From NCBI RefSeq assembly GCF_032884065.1, contig NC_088863.1, forward strand, positions 68,295,925 to 68,359,924: a DNA stretch of 64,000 nucleotides. The letters run 5' to 3'. This document shows, piece after piece, positions 12,796 to 25,879 of the stretch (the first letter of the stretch is position 1; each line of letters begins with the position of its first letter). The translations under genes and the position numbers were made by a program. This DNA comes from Artemia franciscana. Lineage: Eukaryota > Arthropoda > Branchiopoda > Anostraca > Artemiidae. The notes under the pieces were generated by a model that did no database searches, had not been told where the DNA came from, and saw nothing but the letters and a program-made list of their open reading frames with translations.

Positions 12796-12984
12796 GAGGT
12801 TACAAGGTCAATTTATACCTACAATCATGCGTATTTGAATTACAAAAACGTATATGTGAATTTTTATGTACTATTTTAAGTGAGATGTTTAACCCTATCT
12901 GTGAGCTATAGCCACGCCTACTGGAGTAGGGAAATATTAACAATTTGGTGCAATAGCTAGGAGACTCTCAAAGCACAGCAGAAT

Positions 12985-13460
12985 TTTGTAACATTTGTTA
13001 TCACAGAATTATAATCCCAACAGTTGGAAATCACATAGAGGTCAATCTGTAGGGATATAACATCTGGTTTTCATTCAATACAGCTATGCAGCTTTACAGC
13101 ATCTACTACCATCGTGGTATTTCAAAACTGTGCTGCAGATGACATTTCACTGATTGATACATTTAACAATACTGGGTCAAGACTACTTCCCTGAGGAACC
13201 CCATTTGGTATCAGAATCAAGAACGAATTTTCAGCCCCAGCTAACAATTGCTGGGCCCTTCCTGCTAAATAGTGAGCAATAAGAGACAGTTTGGTAGCCT
13301 ACGTTATAATTTTGGCATTCCAGCAGCTGTAGATTGATTGGGACGTTATCAATGGTCCACAAGAAATTAATATGTAAGCGACCAAATTTCAGCACCTGAT
13401 CATCGATTTCTTGAAAGTTGTTGACGACTTTTAGAAGCTTCGTTTAGCAAGAACAATTGT
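12985..13460 (-). pseudogene. Jockey/CR1-like LINE reverse transcriptase remnant
   Basis: Minus-strand reading gives, in order, a degraded F-x-D-x-x-K-A-F-D region (INFLWTIDNVPINLQLLE), LIAHYLAGRAQQLLAGAE, the RT turn NGVPQGSSLDPVLLN, and a ruined catalytic block VVDAVKLHSCIE where ADDVKL is expected. LQIDLYVISN follows. A frameshift separates the first two blocks and there are stops in the last part. The order and spacing match the RT palm of Jockey/CR1-type LINEs. The catalytic aspartate pair is lost, so it is dead. Confidence 0.75.
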
Positions 13461-14441
13461 TCAAGAGTCATACATAGTAATAGACAGAGTTCATTCTGCT
13501 TAAGGAATCTCTGAAAAAAGATCTCCAATAAGTCTTTTCCTTACATGATAGAAGAGACAAGTATTAGAAATAGGTCCGCAAATTTGAAAAATCGGATTTA
13601 CATATATTCTTAAATAAAGACTCAACTATTGTTTTTCCAAGAGAATGGACAGAAGGCAGTGACAAGAGAATGCTTGGTCAAAGTAAATGGTTTAGACAAA
13701 ACATAACCTAAATCTTTAGTCAAAATATTTACAAGACCTTCAGTGTCAGGGGCTGATGCTCTTCACTAAATCAATGCTACTGCACGGACTGATCAGAAGA
13801 AACGCAATTTCCCCATTTTCAGGAGAGATGTCATTTCAGTCACAGGTTGTTTGAGCTACTGTTACATAGGAAAGGGAGGCACAGGGTCACCTTCGGCCTC
13901 CCACTAATGATTTTCCTGATTTTCACACTTGGCAACTGTCTATTAACTTTTTCCATTGGATTGCTCACTCAGAAAAATAATTTACACCACCTGGCGAACT
14001 GGTTGGATGGGGCACCGTAATCCAGGCTATGTTATAAAAAATTCTTTTCAATGAGGTATAGTCAGAGATTTTTTTTTTTTTTTACACATTCAGCACTTTC
14101 TAGAGCTGAAGCTTCAATATTTCAACCATTCAATAACTAAAAGTAAAACTCATCTTTTTTTTTTTGCTGTGCAATAACTATTATAGCTTCATCTCTCTTT
14201 CATTGTTTCAACCCACTAAAAGTTTTAATCCCCAGTCTTTATTATTATTAAAAACCTTTTCTTTTTTATTTTGCATAAATTAATTTCTTGCAAAAACTAG
14301 ATAAATTTTACACCCACTTTAAACCATAGATTTTAGCTACTTGTTGTGTTTTTTTAGGCTCAGACTAAGAAAAGAAGAAACTAACAAAGTAAGTAACAGA
14401 CTAACTAAGAACAAGCACAAAGTAACAAAAGAAAGCATTAC
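13461..14441. other. SRD5A intron, no recognisable feature
   Basis: AT-rich with several short poly-T runs (for example near 14068 and 14155). Nothing coding or clearly repetitive was recognised. Confidence 0.4.
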
Positions 14442-14609
14442 CAAGCACAAATCTCAGATCTGAGAGCCAATAATCTTCATACTTGCAATAGTTAACCAAA
14501 TAGAACCCTTGAATAAAACCATTGAATAGGCAGAAAGCAACTGCAGCAAAAAAAAGGTGAGAGTGGTGTGGCTTTTCCTCCTCTTATAAGAAATGGAAAG
14601 ATTAAACTC
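14442..14609 (-). CDS. steroid 5-alpha-reductase (SRD5A-like), upstream exon, frameshifted
   Basis: The exon encodes the conserved membrane segment SLIFPFLIRGGKATPLSPFF, then, in the next frame, AAVAFCLFNGFIQGFYLVNY followed by CKYEDYWLSDLRFVLG. It matches the family pattern YPFL.RGGKP.P....F..C.YNGYLQ.RYL....Y..DW..DPRF. The acceptor reads TTCTTTTGTAG and the donor GTAATG. The frame changes inside a run of eight T (minus strand; eight A at 14548-14555): seven T would keep the frame. All flanking residues are conserved and the splice phases to the exon at 1139-1391 agree, so a sequencing or assembly indel is as likely as a real mutation. Exon 1 should lie further right on the minus strand; I did not find it. 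Confidence 0.88.
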
Positions 14610-16675
14610 CTACAAAAGAAAATAGTATAATATAAATGACTATAACTGAACATTATAAAAATACAAAACATGTGAAAAAAATACAGGACAGTAAGACAGG
14701 AAGCATAAAAAGGTTTCATCCACTATAAAACCATTCCACCCTCAAAGCAAACCTATCAGAACTATCTTTCAGCTCCTTTCATTTATAAAGAAAACATCCC
14801 ATGCTTTCTATTTTTACAGAAAGTTTAGTCTACTTTATTGGCTACATTCGAATCATCCTTAATACTATACATCTTCAAAATGAACGTTTGTCCTTCAAGC
14901 AATCAAATTAATTGGTTGAGATGGTCAAAATCAGGAAAGTAAATCAGGAAAGAAAGACAGGAAGTACAAAAATGTAAGTACAGCAGAACATATATCAATA
15001 AAAGGAAAAAGAACCAAAGCCCATTATTTTATCAGCACCTTGTAGTCTTGTCAAATTAAAAACACATCTGTGAAGCAAAAAAAGTCAACTGTCATCTGGC
15101 CTACAAAATAAAACGAGTTAACAAAATAAAACAAACCAAAAATTACTTGAATGTCCTTACATTTTTTTTCCTTTTAATGGTTCTGAATCCAAGTTAGAAA
15201 AGGAAATTTTCTATCATGAATAACATCTAAGAAAATGATTCTTTAGGAGCTGCCTTCCCTGCTGTAACTCTTTTTTTTGTAAAATTATGAAGTTGAATTG
15301 CTAAGGATTCTTTTTTTTCAAACCAGTTAAGCTAGAGCTATTTTCACAACTTTAATGATGTATGCAATATATGCAGTATTTCCATATTGCATTTTTGGCT
15401 GTAGATATTAAACAAAACTAATAAAATTACAACTGGATTTTAGTGCTAACTAAGTGAGCAATATTTGTGAGCTTACTAAAGATATTTTGCAGAATTATAG
15501 GGCTATTTTGAAAGAGTCTAAATGATTTTAAGGGAAATTAGGTACTCAGATGTTAAAGATCTATGAAAGAACCATATACGCTATAAGAACAATGATATTG
15601 CGACCAGAATTTCGTTTTACATTAGTCTATATATTATCCACTACTTCAAACCAAGATTTAATTAGGCCATTGTAATTTTTCATAGGTATGCATTGAATGG
15701 TGTAAAAATAATGTAATGATCCTAGGCCTGCATTATTTTTCCATGTGCTCTCATAAAGAGGAATTAACGGACGTACCCAGTCCCTGAAATACCCCCGCCC
15801 CTTCCCAAAAAAAATGAAAATCCGATAATTTTTTTGAGCATTCATGATACTCCCCTGTAATAAAAGGTCTATCAAACACATGATATCCATATAAAACGGT
15901 TGCACACTTTCTCTCAATGGGAAGGATTTATGCCATATCTGGATATCTTTAGGATAATTCAAGATAATATTTGGATTACAAAAAGCCCATAATGGCTAAA
16001 TTTAAATTTGCTAACCTTTAAGCTTTCATTTACATAGACTAGAGAAGAAATTGCCACAGTAAATGAATTACTGATAGGTGGAGCTTTAGTTACTTTGACT
16101 GTAGTCTTGGACACGTCTCATAATTAAAAAAAGGAATATCCTTTAAAAAATAGTGTTTTTTTGAAACAAGTGGCAAAATTTAGCTACGTCATTGCTTCAA
16201 AGACTTGCAAAAAATGGGGCCACTACGACTAATCCTCCTCCATTGACAAAAACAATGCCTGTAAATGTGTTCTTACTCTATGACTATTGATTAAATTAGT
16301 GAAATTATGGGATGGTATATTATGGGGTGATATTTTGATTACATATCTATGAAGCTGTTCTGTTGCTTTCCAAAAACAAAAGAGAAACAAAATAACCCAC
16401 TAAATAACAGCTTAGTTTTATATCTAAAATCTTGGTTTACTGCAATAAAAATTAATAATAAACTGAAGCAAGGTAGGATATCTTTCAATGTGTTTAGATT
16501 TGTTTTGTTCAGTAATGTGACAAAAGCTGAAGATATCAAATTCTACTTTTAACGTTAGGAACTTTTTTCATACTGGGCTTCCCATGCCACTGCCCTTTGT
16601 AGATAAAGGTGGTGAGAAACATTCCTAATTTTACCAGGTACAGCACAGTATTTACACAATCACTGTAAAAGAAGA
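14610..16675. other. no recognisable feature
   Basis: AT-rich, probably SRD5A intron 1. Short open frames at 15627-15962 (minus) and around 16350 (both strands) have no recognisable motifs and overlap antisense frames, so I do not call them. Confidence 0.4.
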
Positions 16676-17130
16676 TAGGGTCATTCCATGTCAAATCACC
16701 GTGTAAATAAATAATTTGAAACCCACCTCTTTAGATTTTGATGAAACTTGGCACAGTTATTGCATTTGCTATTCTATTGATAAATACCAAATTTTATTTC
16801 TCTATCTCTTATAGTTTTTTTTCTACAAATTCTTTAATTTTCTTAATTTAACGTGATTTTAGGCCTTGGATTTTGCATCTTGCAATGTAGCTTGTAGCTT
16901 AAAAAATAAATATCTTGAAAACTAGTTGAGATATCACCATGAAACTTTGCATAATATTTAATGAATATATTTAAAATAAAGAAAAAATACATTCACTAAC
17001 CTATCTCAACTCCAAAAAATAATAAAAATATTATAATCAAAATTTTTTTTTTTATTTGTAAACCATTGTCGGGATTTACTAAAATCGCAATATCTCAGAC
17101 CTGGTAGAGTGTTCATATTTTTTTTTACAA
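16676..17130. repeat. possible dispersed element starting GGGTCATTCCATGTCAAATC
   Basis: The start GGTCATTCCATGTCAAATCA followed by TTTTGATGAAACTTGGCACA and, later, ATCACCATGAAACTTTGCAT has the look of a dispersed invertebrate repeat in which a 'gatga aacttgg' phrase recurs. Only one copy is in the window, so repeat status rests on recall and internal similarity. Confidence 0.35.
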
Positions 17131-17457
17131 GCTTCTAGATACATAGGCTAACAGATAAACAAAAAAGATGTATGGCTTTTTCACATTATTATACGATCTT
17201 TTTCAAAAATTATTCAATTCTTTTATTATCTACTATTTTCTCAGGTACGGATCTCTTTTCTGACCTGTCGGCGTATGTCCCATGTGTGGAACTCCTTTCC
17301 ACCATGTCAGCCCTTAACTCTCCCAATTTGAACCCACGCCCACTTTTGTGGACCAGAACCAGAAAAAGAACTGAAAAAAGCACTCTAAAACGGTGGGTTA
17401 TATTCACTAAATCAAGGAAATAAACATCAAAGCATGTGACAGGAACTGACCTAGTTT

Positions 17458-18808
<1,351 letters not shown>

Positions 18809-20773
18809 AACAAGAGCTAAGAGCTCATATGGCACTTGTGACGAGGCGAGAAGAGCTAAGAGCCAAGAAATCATATGGTATGAGCTCTAAAAAAATTCTA
18901 TGAATCAATAGATTGATTTAAAAAGGAAAATAAGAGGCTTAATGCCGATCAGGATTTAAAATAAGAGCTCTGAGTTACGATGTCCTTCTAAATATCAAAT
19001 TCATTAAGATCCAATCACCCACTCGCAAGTTATAATTACCTAATTTTTTCTAATTTTCCTCTCCCTTTAGCCCCGCAGATGGTCGAATCTGGGAAAACGA
19101 CTTTATCAAGTCAAATTGTGTAGCTCCCTGACACACCTATCAATTTCCATCGTCCTAGCACGTCCAGAAGCACCAAACTCGCCAAATCACTGAACCCCTC
19201 CCCCCAACTCCCTCAAAAAGAGCGAATCCAGTACGATTCTGTCAATCACGTATCAAGGACATTTGTTTATTCTATCCACCAAGCTTCATCCCGATTCCTA
19301 CACTCCAAGTGTTTTTCCAAGAATTCCCCCTCCAACTCCCCCCAATGTCAAACGATCTGGTCGGGATTTGAAATAAGAGCTCTGAGACATGAATTCTTTC
19401 TAAAAATCTAATTTCATTAAGATCCGATCATATATTCGTAAGATAAAAATACCCCAATTTTCATGTTTTCCAAGAATTCCGGTTTCCCCCTCCAACTCCC
19501 CCCAACGTCACAGGATCTGGTTGGAATTTAAATGAGAACTTTAAAGCACAAGATGCTTCTAAATATCAAATTTCATTAAGATCTAGTCACCCTTTCGTAA
19601 GTTACAAATACCTCAATTTTCAAAATTACCCCCCTCCAATTCCACCAAAGAGAGCAGATCCGGTCCGGTTATGTCAGTCACGTATCTTAGACAGGTTTTC
19701 ATTCTTCCCATCCAGTTTCATCCTGATCTCACCGCTTTAAGTAATTTCTAAGATTCCCCCCCCCCCCAATTATGCTTGATCCGATTGAGATTTAAAATAA
19801 GAGATCTGAGTTACGAGGTCCTTCTAAATATGAAGTTTCATGAAGATCCGATCACTCCTTCGTAAGTTAAAAATACGTCATTTTTTCTTATTTTTAAGAA
19901 TTAACCCCGCCCCCCAATAGATCGGATCCGTTCCAATTATGTAAATCACGTATGTAAGACCCGATCCCTTCAATCTAAGCGTTTACCATGATTTTAGGTT
20001 CCCCCACCCCAAACTTCCCCCAACGTCACCAGATCCAGTCAGGATTTAAAATAAGAGCTTTGAGACATGATATCTTTCTAAATATCAAATTTCATTGAGA
20101 TCCGATAACCCGTTCGTAAGTTAAAAATACCTCATTTTTTCTAATCTTTCAGAAATAACCCCCCCCCCCCCAACTATCCCAAACAGAGCGGATCCGTTCC
20201 GTTTATGTCAATCATGTATCTAACTCTTGTGTTTATTTTTCCCATCAAGTTTCATCCCGATCCATCCACTCTAAGTGTTTTCCAAGTTTTAGGTTTCCCC
20301 CTCCCAACCCCCAATGTCACCAGATCCGGTCGGGATTTAAAATAAGAGCTCTAAGACACGATATCCTTCTAAACATCAAATTTCATTGAGATCCGATCAC
20401 TCGTTCGTAAGTTAAAAATACCTCATTTTTTCTAATTTTTCAGAATTACACCCCCCCCCCCCCAACTACCCCAAAGAGAGCGGATCCGTTCCGATTATGC
20501 CAATCATGTATCTGGGACTTGTGCTTATTTTCCCCATCAAGTTTCATCCTGATCCCTCCACTCTAAGTGTTTTCCAAGATTTTAGGTTTCCCCACCTCCA
20601 ACTCCCCCCAATGTCATCAGATCCGGTCAGGATTTAAAATAAGAGCTCTGAGACACAATATCATTTAAAACATCAAATTTCATAAAGATCCCATCACCCA
20701 TTCATAAGTTAAAAATACTTCATTTTTTCTATTTCTTCCGAATTAACCGGGTTGGTTAATACCAAGTGCCATA
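18809..20773. repeat. composite dispersed repeat (copy 3)
   Basis: Same start (ACAAGAGCTAAGAGCTCA) and same inverted pair as copy 1: TATGGCACTTG at 18828-18838 and CAAGTGCCATA at 20763-20773. It has fewer internal ~290-bp units than copy 1 (about six against nine) and lacks the two units that carry ATGGTCAAATCGGGAAAACG near 4715 and 5015. Unit number therefore varies between copies while the ends are kept. Confidence 0.82.
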
Positions 20774-20904
20774 AAAAAGGAATACAGCATTGAAGGAAAA
20801 ACTACACTAGCGTAAATAAAATATTAATAGTCTAATTTCAAATTATTGTAGAAGATAGGTTACAGTATGCCACGGTTTCTTAGATCAAATTAAATAATAA
20901 AAAA

Positions 20905-21660
20905 ACTAATTTTTTTAACTGAAAGTAAGGAGCGACATTAAAACTTAAAACGAACAGAAATTACTCCGTGTATGAAAGGGGCTGTTCCCTTCTCACCACC
21001 CCGCACTCTACGCTAAAGTTTGACTCTTTCTCTCAGTTCTACTTTATTAAACATTAAAAAACTTGCAAAAATCCGTCTTCAATTGATCTGTCTTCTTGCA
21101 AAAAATACGAAATTCCACATTTTTGTAGATAGAAGCTTGAATTTTTTGCAATATGGTTCTCTGATAAGATGAATGCTATGGTGTGATTTCCATTAAGATT
21201 CTATGACTTTTAGGAGGTGTTTCCCCTTATTTTCCAAAATAAGGCAAATTTTCTCAGGCTCGTAACTTTTGATGACAAAGACTAAATTTGATGAAATAAA
21301 TTTAAAATCAGCACAAAAATCCGATTCCTTTGGTGTATCTTTTAGTATCAAAATTCCAGTTTTTACAGTTTCGTTTACTATTGTTCATTACTACAGTTCG
21401 TTACCACGAACTGTTTGATTCTTTGAAAATTTGCTAAATTGAAATATATTATACTTTCCATATGAAGTGTATTATACTTTATACTTATAAACGAATACTT
21501 TGAATGACAAGACTAAATTTGATGAAACTTATATTTTTAAAATCAGCACGAAAGTCCGACTCTTTTGATGTATCTTTTAGTATCAAATTCCGTTTTTTAG
21601 AGTTTCGTTTACTATTGAGCCGGGTCGCTCCTCACTACAGTTCATTACCACGAACTGTTT
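20905..21660. repeat. internally deleted copies of the CAGTTCGT-ended dispersed repeat
   Basis: Left end carries the arm TTTTTTTAACTGAAAGTAAG / GGAGCGACATTAAAACTTAA found in the foldback units at 25133 and 51408. It then jumps to the other part of the same repeat (TCCACATTTTTGTAGATAGA, GTAACTTTTGATGACAAAGA). The hairpin end TACAGTTCGTTACCACGAACTG occurs twice, near 21393-21416 and 21639-21659, with a partly duplicated ~240-bp block between. Length and order suggest deletion and local duplication. Confidence 0.7.
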
Positions 21661-22268
21661 CATTTTTTGAAAATTTGCAAAGTATTGAGCTTTCCAAGGC
21701 TTGTAGTGGCAAAAAAAAGAATATTTGCAAAGATGTAAGATACATCCCCCAAGGATGATAGATCTTTCTCCACTGTTCAATGGGAAGGTCATCTCCTACC
21801 CCTCAGATTTTTTACTCCCCTACCAGATTAAAAAAAAAAACACCTTTTTTGGTATTTCGCTGGAAAAAAAAACGAAAAATAAACAAATTGCCCCCCCCCC
21901 CCTCTCCCTGATTTGATACTTCTTGTTCCCTCAGCCCAACACTTAAATTGGTTGAATTGGCGCCATTGGCTGTCATACAAGGAGTGTTTTTCATACACGG
22001 ATGGTTGTTCTACAAATGACTCTTTGTCCCAGTGGCAACCACATTTTCAAAAGCCACTAATAGGCTATGGGTCATCATTATCGTCAAACAAAAATCAAAA
22101 TTCTTGTTTGAATCGAGGTTTCCGAGTCTTATAGTCACAAAAAAAAAGAACACACAAAAACGAAAAGAACACTTATAGACAATGACGTGCTTCAACAATT
22201 ATCTCCTATATTATTAGTCAAATTATACAACTAAATTACATTTAACAGACTTAGAAATTAGATCTTAC
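21661..22268. other. no clear feature; possible further exon sequence
   Basis: Lies downstream of the minus-strand exon at 22269-22498. A minus frame near 21905-21990 (TANGANSTNLSVGLREQEVS) is low-complexity in a way similar to that gene, but I see no convincing acceptor, so it is not called. A C-run is at 21891-21902. Confidence 0.25.
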
Positions 22269-22498
22269 TGGGTAGAGGCAGGGTGACTGGTGACCAATTG
22301 TCAAAGGAGTGGGCGGCGAGACATTAGGAAGTTGATTTGTAATGTGAGGTGGAAGAGCACCAGATATTGGCTACGCATACATTAAGCGTGTCTGAGACTG
22401 CGCCATTGGCTGAATACAATTCTTTGATGGTGTTCCTCTTTGCATCATGTGATAGGAGGGCTGTGCCATTGGTGTTTGATTTTGAGCATTTCCGCCAC
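22269..22498 (-). CDS. unrecognised Gln/Pro/Asn-rich protein, exon (with in-frame stop)
   Basis: Minus-strand exon with acceptor GATATTTGTAG and donor GTAAGATC. In the frame set by the upstream exon at 24330-24549 the seam codon is completed (AAG..GT gives GGT) and the exon reads GGGNAQNQTPMAQPSYHMMQ, RGTPSKNCIQPMAQSQTRLM, then Y-A-stop (TAG near 22380). After the stop the same frame stays open and Pro-rich (ISGALPPHITNQLPNVSPPT, PLTIGHQSPCLYP) up to the donor. Either translation ends at the TAG, or the TAG is a mutation or assembly error in a longer coding exon. The composition is that of a disordered tail of a nuclear or RNA-associated regulator. I cannot name the family. Confidence 0.6.
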
Positions 22499-22934
22499 CT
22501 ACAAATATCAATTATATTGGAAACTATTTTCAAATAAATGTCGGCAAAATAATTATTTATTAATTAAAAGCCCGTTATAACAAAAAAGAAAAGAGACATA
22601 TATTTGTCAAACCCTTCATTTAAAGAAGACAAAAACAAAAGCAAGAATAATAAAATATCACCGTTGTTTTGAGAGGGCCTTTTTCAAATTAGTGTTTGCT
22701 CTGTTTCAATTTGTCCTTAGGAATATCATTGGTATATTTTTTTTTACTATTTCTTTACTTTTTTGCACTGAGGACGGTCGAGCCAAAGTCTCAACGGAAA
22801 CATCTGCACATTCATCCTTCCTTTCTTCACTGGCTATAATTATCCTCGTTTTTTTCTTCTTCGAAAGTTTTTTACATTTTGTCAAGAATAGCTGGAGTGG
22901 TCTTAGAAATTAGTTATCATTGTAATACTAACGT
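22499..22934. other. intron of the minus-strand Gln/Pro-rich gene
   Basis: AT-rich interval between exon 22269-22498 and the SINE-like repeat. A plus-strand frame at 22692-22913 is hydrophobic, T-rich and without motifs; not called. Confidence 0.4.
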
Positions 22935-23160
22935 CAATAGACTAGAGCAATCCCAACCAAGTGGATACCACACAGAACTTTTGATCCTATGTCCTTCAGG
23001 GTGAGGGTTCTATTCCCGGTGCTGGTAATCTCAATGCCTAGTGTGTAACGGGTTGGTGTGAATCGGCAAGCCCAGCCTTCTAGGATGTGAAGGCAATGAA
23101 CCTTTAAGGCTTGAACTTCGATAAACTCGGGTCTAGTCCGCCACAAATTAAGCTTCTTTT
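22935..23160 (+). repeat. SINE-like repeat with Pol III B-box-like motif
   Basis: GGTTCTATTCCCGG at 23006-23019 fits a Pol III B box (GGTTCNANNCC). Its 3' part (CGGCAAGCCCAGCC...GGA.GTGAAGGCAATGAACCT...GTCCGCCAC) is shared with a second copy at about 45050-45195 (CAGCAAGCCCAGCC...TGGAGGCGATGAGCCT...CCCGCCAC). A tRNA-derived SINE is the best reading. The A box is weak. Confidence 0.45.
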
Positions 23161-24329
23161 TCTTTAGATATCTTTACAAATATGAAAGCCTTCTAATGCA
23201 TTTTTTTCTTTTTCTTTTTTCAAAGAAGTATGAATAGAATCAATCATGTAAATGAAATGTGTGACTAAGGGAATAAATATTTTCTGATAACTTAAATTTA
23301 ATTATAGTTCAAGTTTTAGGTAGCAGAAGACAAGAAAAGGTGGCCACATGAGTGGTAGGTGGTGAACATCAACACAAAATGTAAGTCTAAGGGAATAGAT
23401 TATTGGTAATTTGGCATCAGTGTAACTATAGTTCTATTTAAATGCCGCATCACGCCACACCCACTGATCATAAAACGTGGTAGGTTGTAAGGTGAATAGA
23501 TTTGTTAAAAACTTGGCTTCAATTTAATCATGGTTATATTTAAATGCCTCATCAGACCCACCAGTTGGGCATAGGAGGTGGTAAAAATCCAAGCCACCAA
23601 ATCTAAGTCTTGAAGATAATTGATTACATAATTGAATTCATGGCGAAAGAACAGATTTAACAACGTGACTCCAATTTAACTTTGGTTTTAGTTTAATGTA
23701 GCAACAGGCCACTATGGGTGACCGTAGAATGTGGCAGTTGGAAGGTATTAAAAATCTAAATGGAAGTCTTGGATGTAAATATTAACATTCAGACCCCAAT
23801 CTCTGCTTTCATTTACAGATATATAAGCTTCTTAGACCAAACTTGCTATTCATTTATACTTAAAACAAAATGAAAATATATTAATGGGTAAAACCTTTAA
23901 TTAAGACGGAGATATAAGTCTTAATTAAAAGGTTTATCCACTGCTGTTTGATTTTCATTTCACTTTAATTAGTTTTTAAAAATAAATACTTCGCAGTAAT
24001 GTTTATAATTAACAGTTCAATTTAATGATTTATTTAAAACTTTAAATTATCTACTACTCAAAAAAAGGATGTCCACACATGCTCTATTTCAAATGGAAAT
24101 AAAGGAATTTCCCTAAAAAAAAAATGCCCAACATTAAATGTTATGCTATGTGACGTTATTTCATTTTTTATCAGACTAAGACATAATAAGCAAAGATTCC
24201 ACATAAAATGAGAAATATGAAGAATAAGACATGAGAATGGAGGATAAGAAGAGTGATAAATATGAAATGAGACATGAGAATGAAGAAATAAGAAGAATAA
24301 GCACAGAAGAATTCGAAAAGTATAATAAC
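23161..24329. other. intron of the minus-strand Gln/Pro-rich gene
   Basis: AT-rich. It contains loosely similar paragraphs about 150 bp apart near 23330-23760 (phrases such as AAATGCC(G/T)CATCA and GTGGTAGGT..GTAA), perhaps an old tandem repeat. No coding signal. Confidence 0.4.
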
Positions 24330-24549
24330 CTTGATTAGGACCAGCAAAAATAGTTGAAAAACTTTTCAAATTAGTTTTCAAAAGCTCAGGTCTTCCAGGT
24401 TCATGCACAGCTCCCTCAGTCCCGTCATTTAGTTGAATAGCATTGGCGGAGGCCAAATCCACAGCCTGAACCAGCTGTTGATTGTCCAGAGCTTGACAAA
24501 TGTTTCTGAGATCCTTCCCCAATCCGTTGATTAAAGAGAATTGTCTTCT
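24330..24549 (-). CDS. unrecognised protein, exon upstream of the Gln/Pro-rich exon
   Basis: Minus-strand exon: acceptor ACTCATTCCATAG, donor AAG|GTTATT (a non-ideal donor). The open frame reads RRQFSLINGLGKDLRNICQA, LDNQQLVQAVDLASANAIQL, NDGTEGAVHEPGRPELLKTN, LKSFSTIFAGPNQ and ends with one base of a split codon. That base completes GGT with the exon at 22269-22498, and the combined reading PNQGGGNAQNQTP is continuous in style. The first half looks like a folded helical segment, the rest disordered. In another frame the region left of 24549 reads LPQLPLTTAVTTHSIEKT, so the true acceptor could lie further upstream with a frameshift. I do not recognise the family. Confidence 0.6.
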
Positions 24550-24589
24550 CTATGGAATGAGTTGTAACAGCTGTTGTAAGTGGAAGCTG

Positions 24590-25132
24590 AGGCAGTACTG
24601 GAAAAATTAAGAGACTAATTACTAGAACCTAAATTTACTGTTAAGATACAGACAGCTGAAAAAGTTTAAGTTGCAAGGGACTTAAAAGTGAAGTTGAAGT
24701 TTAGGCAGTACTGGCAGCACTAAAAGATCAATTACTATAAACTAAATTTACCAATAACATAGAGAAAGTTGTAGAGGTTGAACTTAAGGAACTAATTGAA
24801 CAATTTTAATGATTGATTACTAAAACCTTAAAATTGCTCGTAAGTTACAAATATTGAAAAAGTTGTTGAGGCACTACTGTAAATATTAAATGAGAAATTA
24901 CTCAAAACTTAAATTTGCCAGTAAGATACAGAAAGTTGCTGAAGTTGAGGCACTAAAAGAAATTAAATTAATTACTAGAACCTCAATTTGCAGGTAAAAT
25001 ACAGAAAGTTGAATAAGTTTAAGTTGAAGTTAAGGTAGTACTGGAAATATTAAAAGATCAATTACTAGAGCCTTAATTTGCCAGGAAGGCACACAAAGTT
25101 GAAGTTGACAGGGTCTTGAAAGTAAAATTAAA
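24590..25132. repeat. ~118-bp tandem repeat, about five diverged units
   Basis: Phrases ATTACTAGAACCT(A/C)AATTTGC, (A/G)TAAGATACAGAAAGTTG and AGGCAGTACTGG recur roughly every 110-120 bp. The array resumes at 28318 (AAAAGTTGAGGTAGTACTGA) after a 3.2 kb insertion, so it pre-dates that insertion. It runs immediately upstream of the exon at 24330-24549. Confidence 0.75.
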
Positions 25133-25435
25133 TAAAAAAAGGTTTTTTTTAACTGAAAGTACGGAGCGACATTAAAACTTAAAACGAGCAGAAATTACCC
25201 CGTATATGAAAGGGGATGTTCCCTCTTCAACGGCCCGCTTTTTCGCTAAAGTTTGACTCTTTCTCTCAACTCTACTTTTTAAAAAAGTAAAAACTTTAGC
25301 GCAAAGAGCAGCGCGTTGAAGAGGGAACATCCCCTTTCATATTCAGGGTAATTTCTGCTCGTTTAGGTTTTAATGTCACTCCTTACTTTCAGTTAAAAAA
25401 AAAAAACTTTTTTTTTTATTTAATTCCTGAACATT
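25133..25435. repeat. foldback (near-perfect palindromic) unit
   Basis: Left arm TTTTTTTTAACTGAAAGTAC..GGAGCGACATTAAAACTTAA..GGGGATGTTCCCTCTTCAAC and right arm GTTGAAGAGGGAACATCCCC..CTCCTTACTTTCAGTTAAAA are reverse complements, over 100 bp each, around a short AT-rich centre near 25275-25285. The same structure is at 51408-51705. Confidence 0.85.
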
Positions 25436-25879
25436 TTTTAGTTAATCCATGTTTTGATTTCGGCTCCCGCAGATGAATAATTAAAGCAAAATTTGCATAT
25501 TTCTTTATTTGGCTAAATGGCTTTCCCATAGTTTTGATCGAATGATTCTGACAAAAAGGAGGGGAAGGAGGCCCGGTTGCCCTCCAATTTTTTTTGTACT
25601 TAAAAAGGCAACTAGAACTTTTAATTTTTTAAGAACGCTTTCATTAGTAAAAGATATACGTAACTAACGAATTAGCTTACGTAACAAACTTCTATATTCG
25701 TAGGTTTTTATCAAGGAGGCACACTCATGCCTCTATAAAGAGGCGACACACGACAATGTTAAGCGATCTTCGGTTCCAGTGGTCGCAGAGGGATGGGGAG
25801 GGATGCATTTCGTAGCCCAAGCTCCAACTAAGAAACCTGCAAAATTTCATCCCCCTCCAACTTTTCCTTCATGGGGAAA

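Noticed and set aside
24330..24549. A third SRD5A exon
   Set aside because: Same strand as SRD5A, but the peptide has no SRD5A features and its phase fits the exon at 22269-22498 instead.
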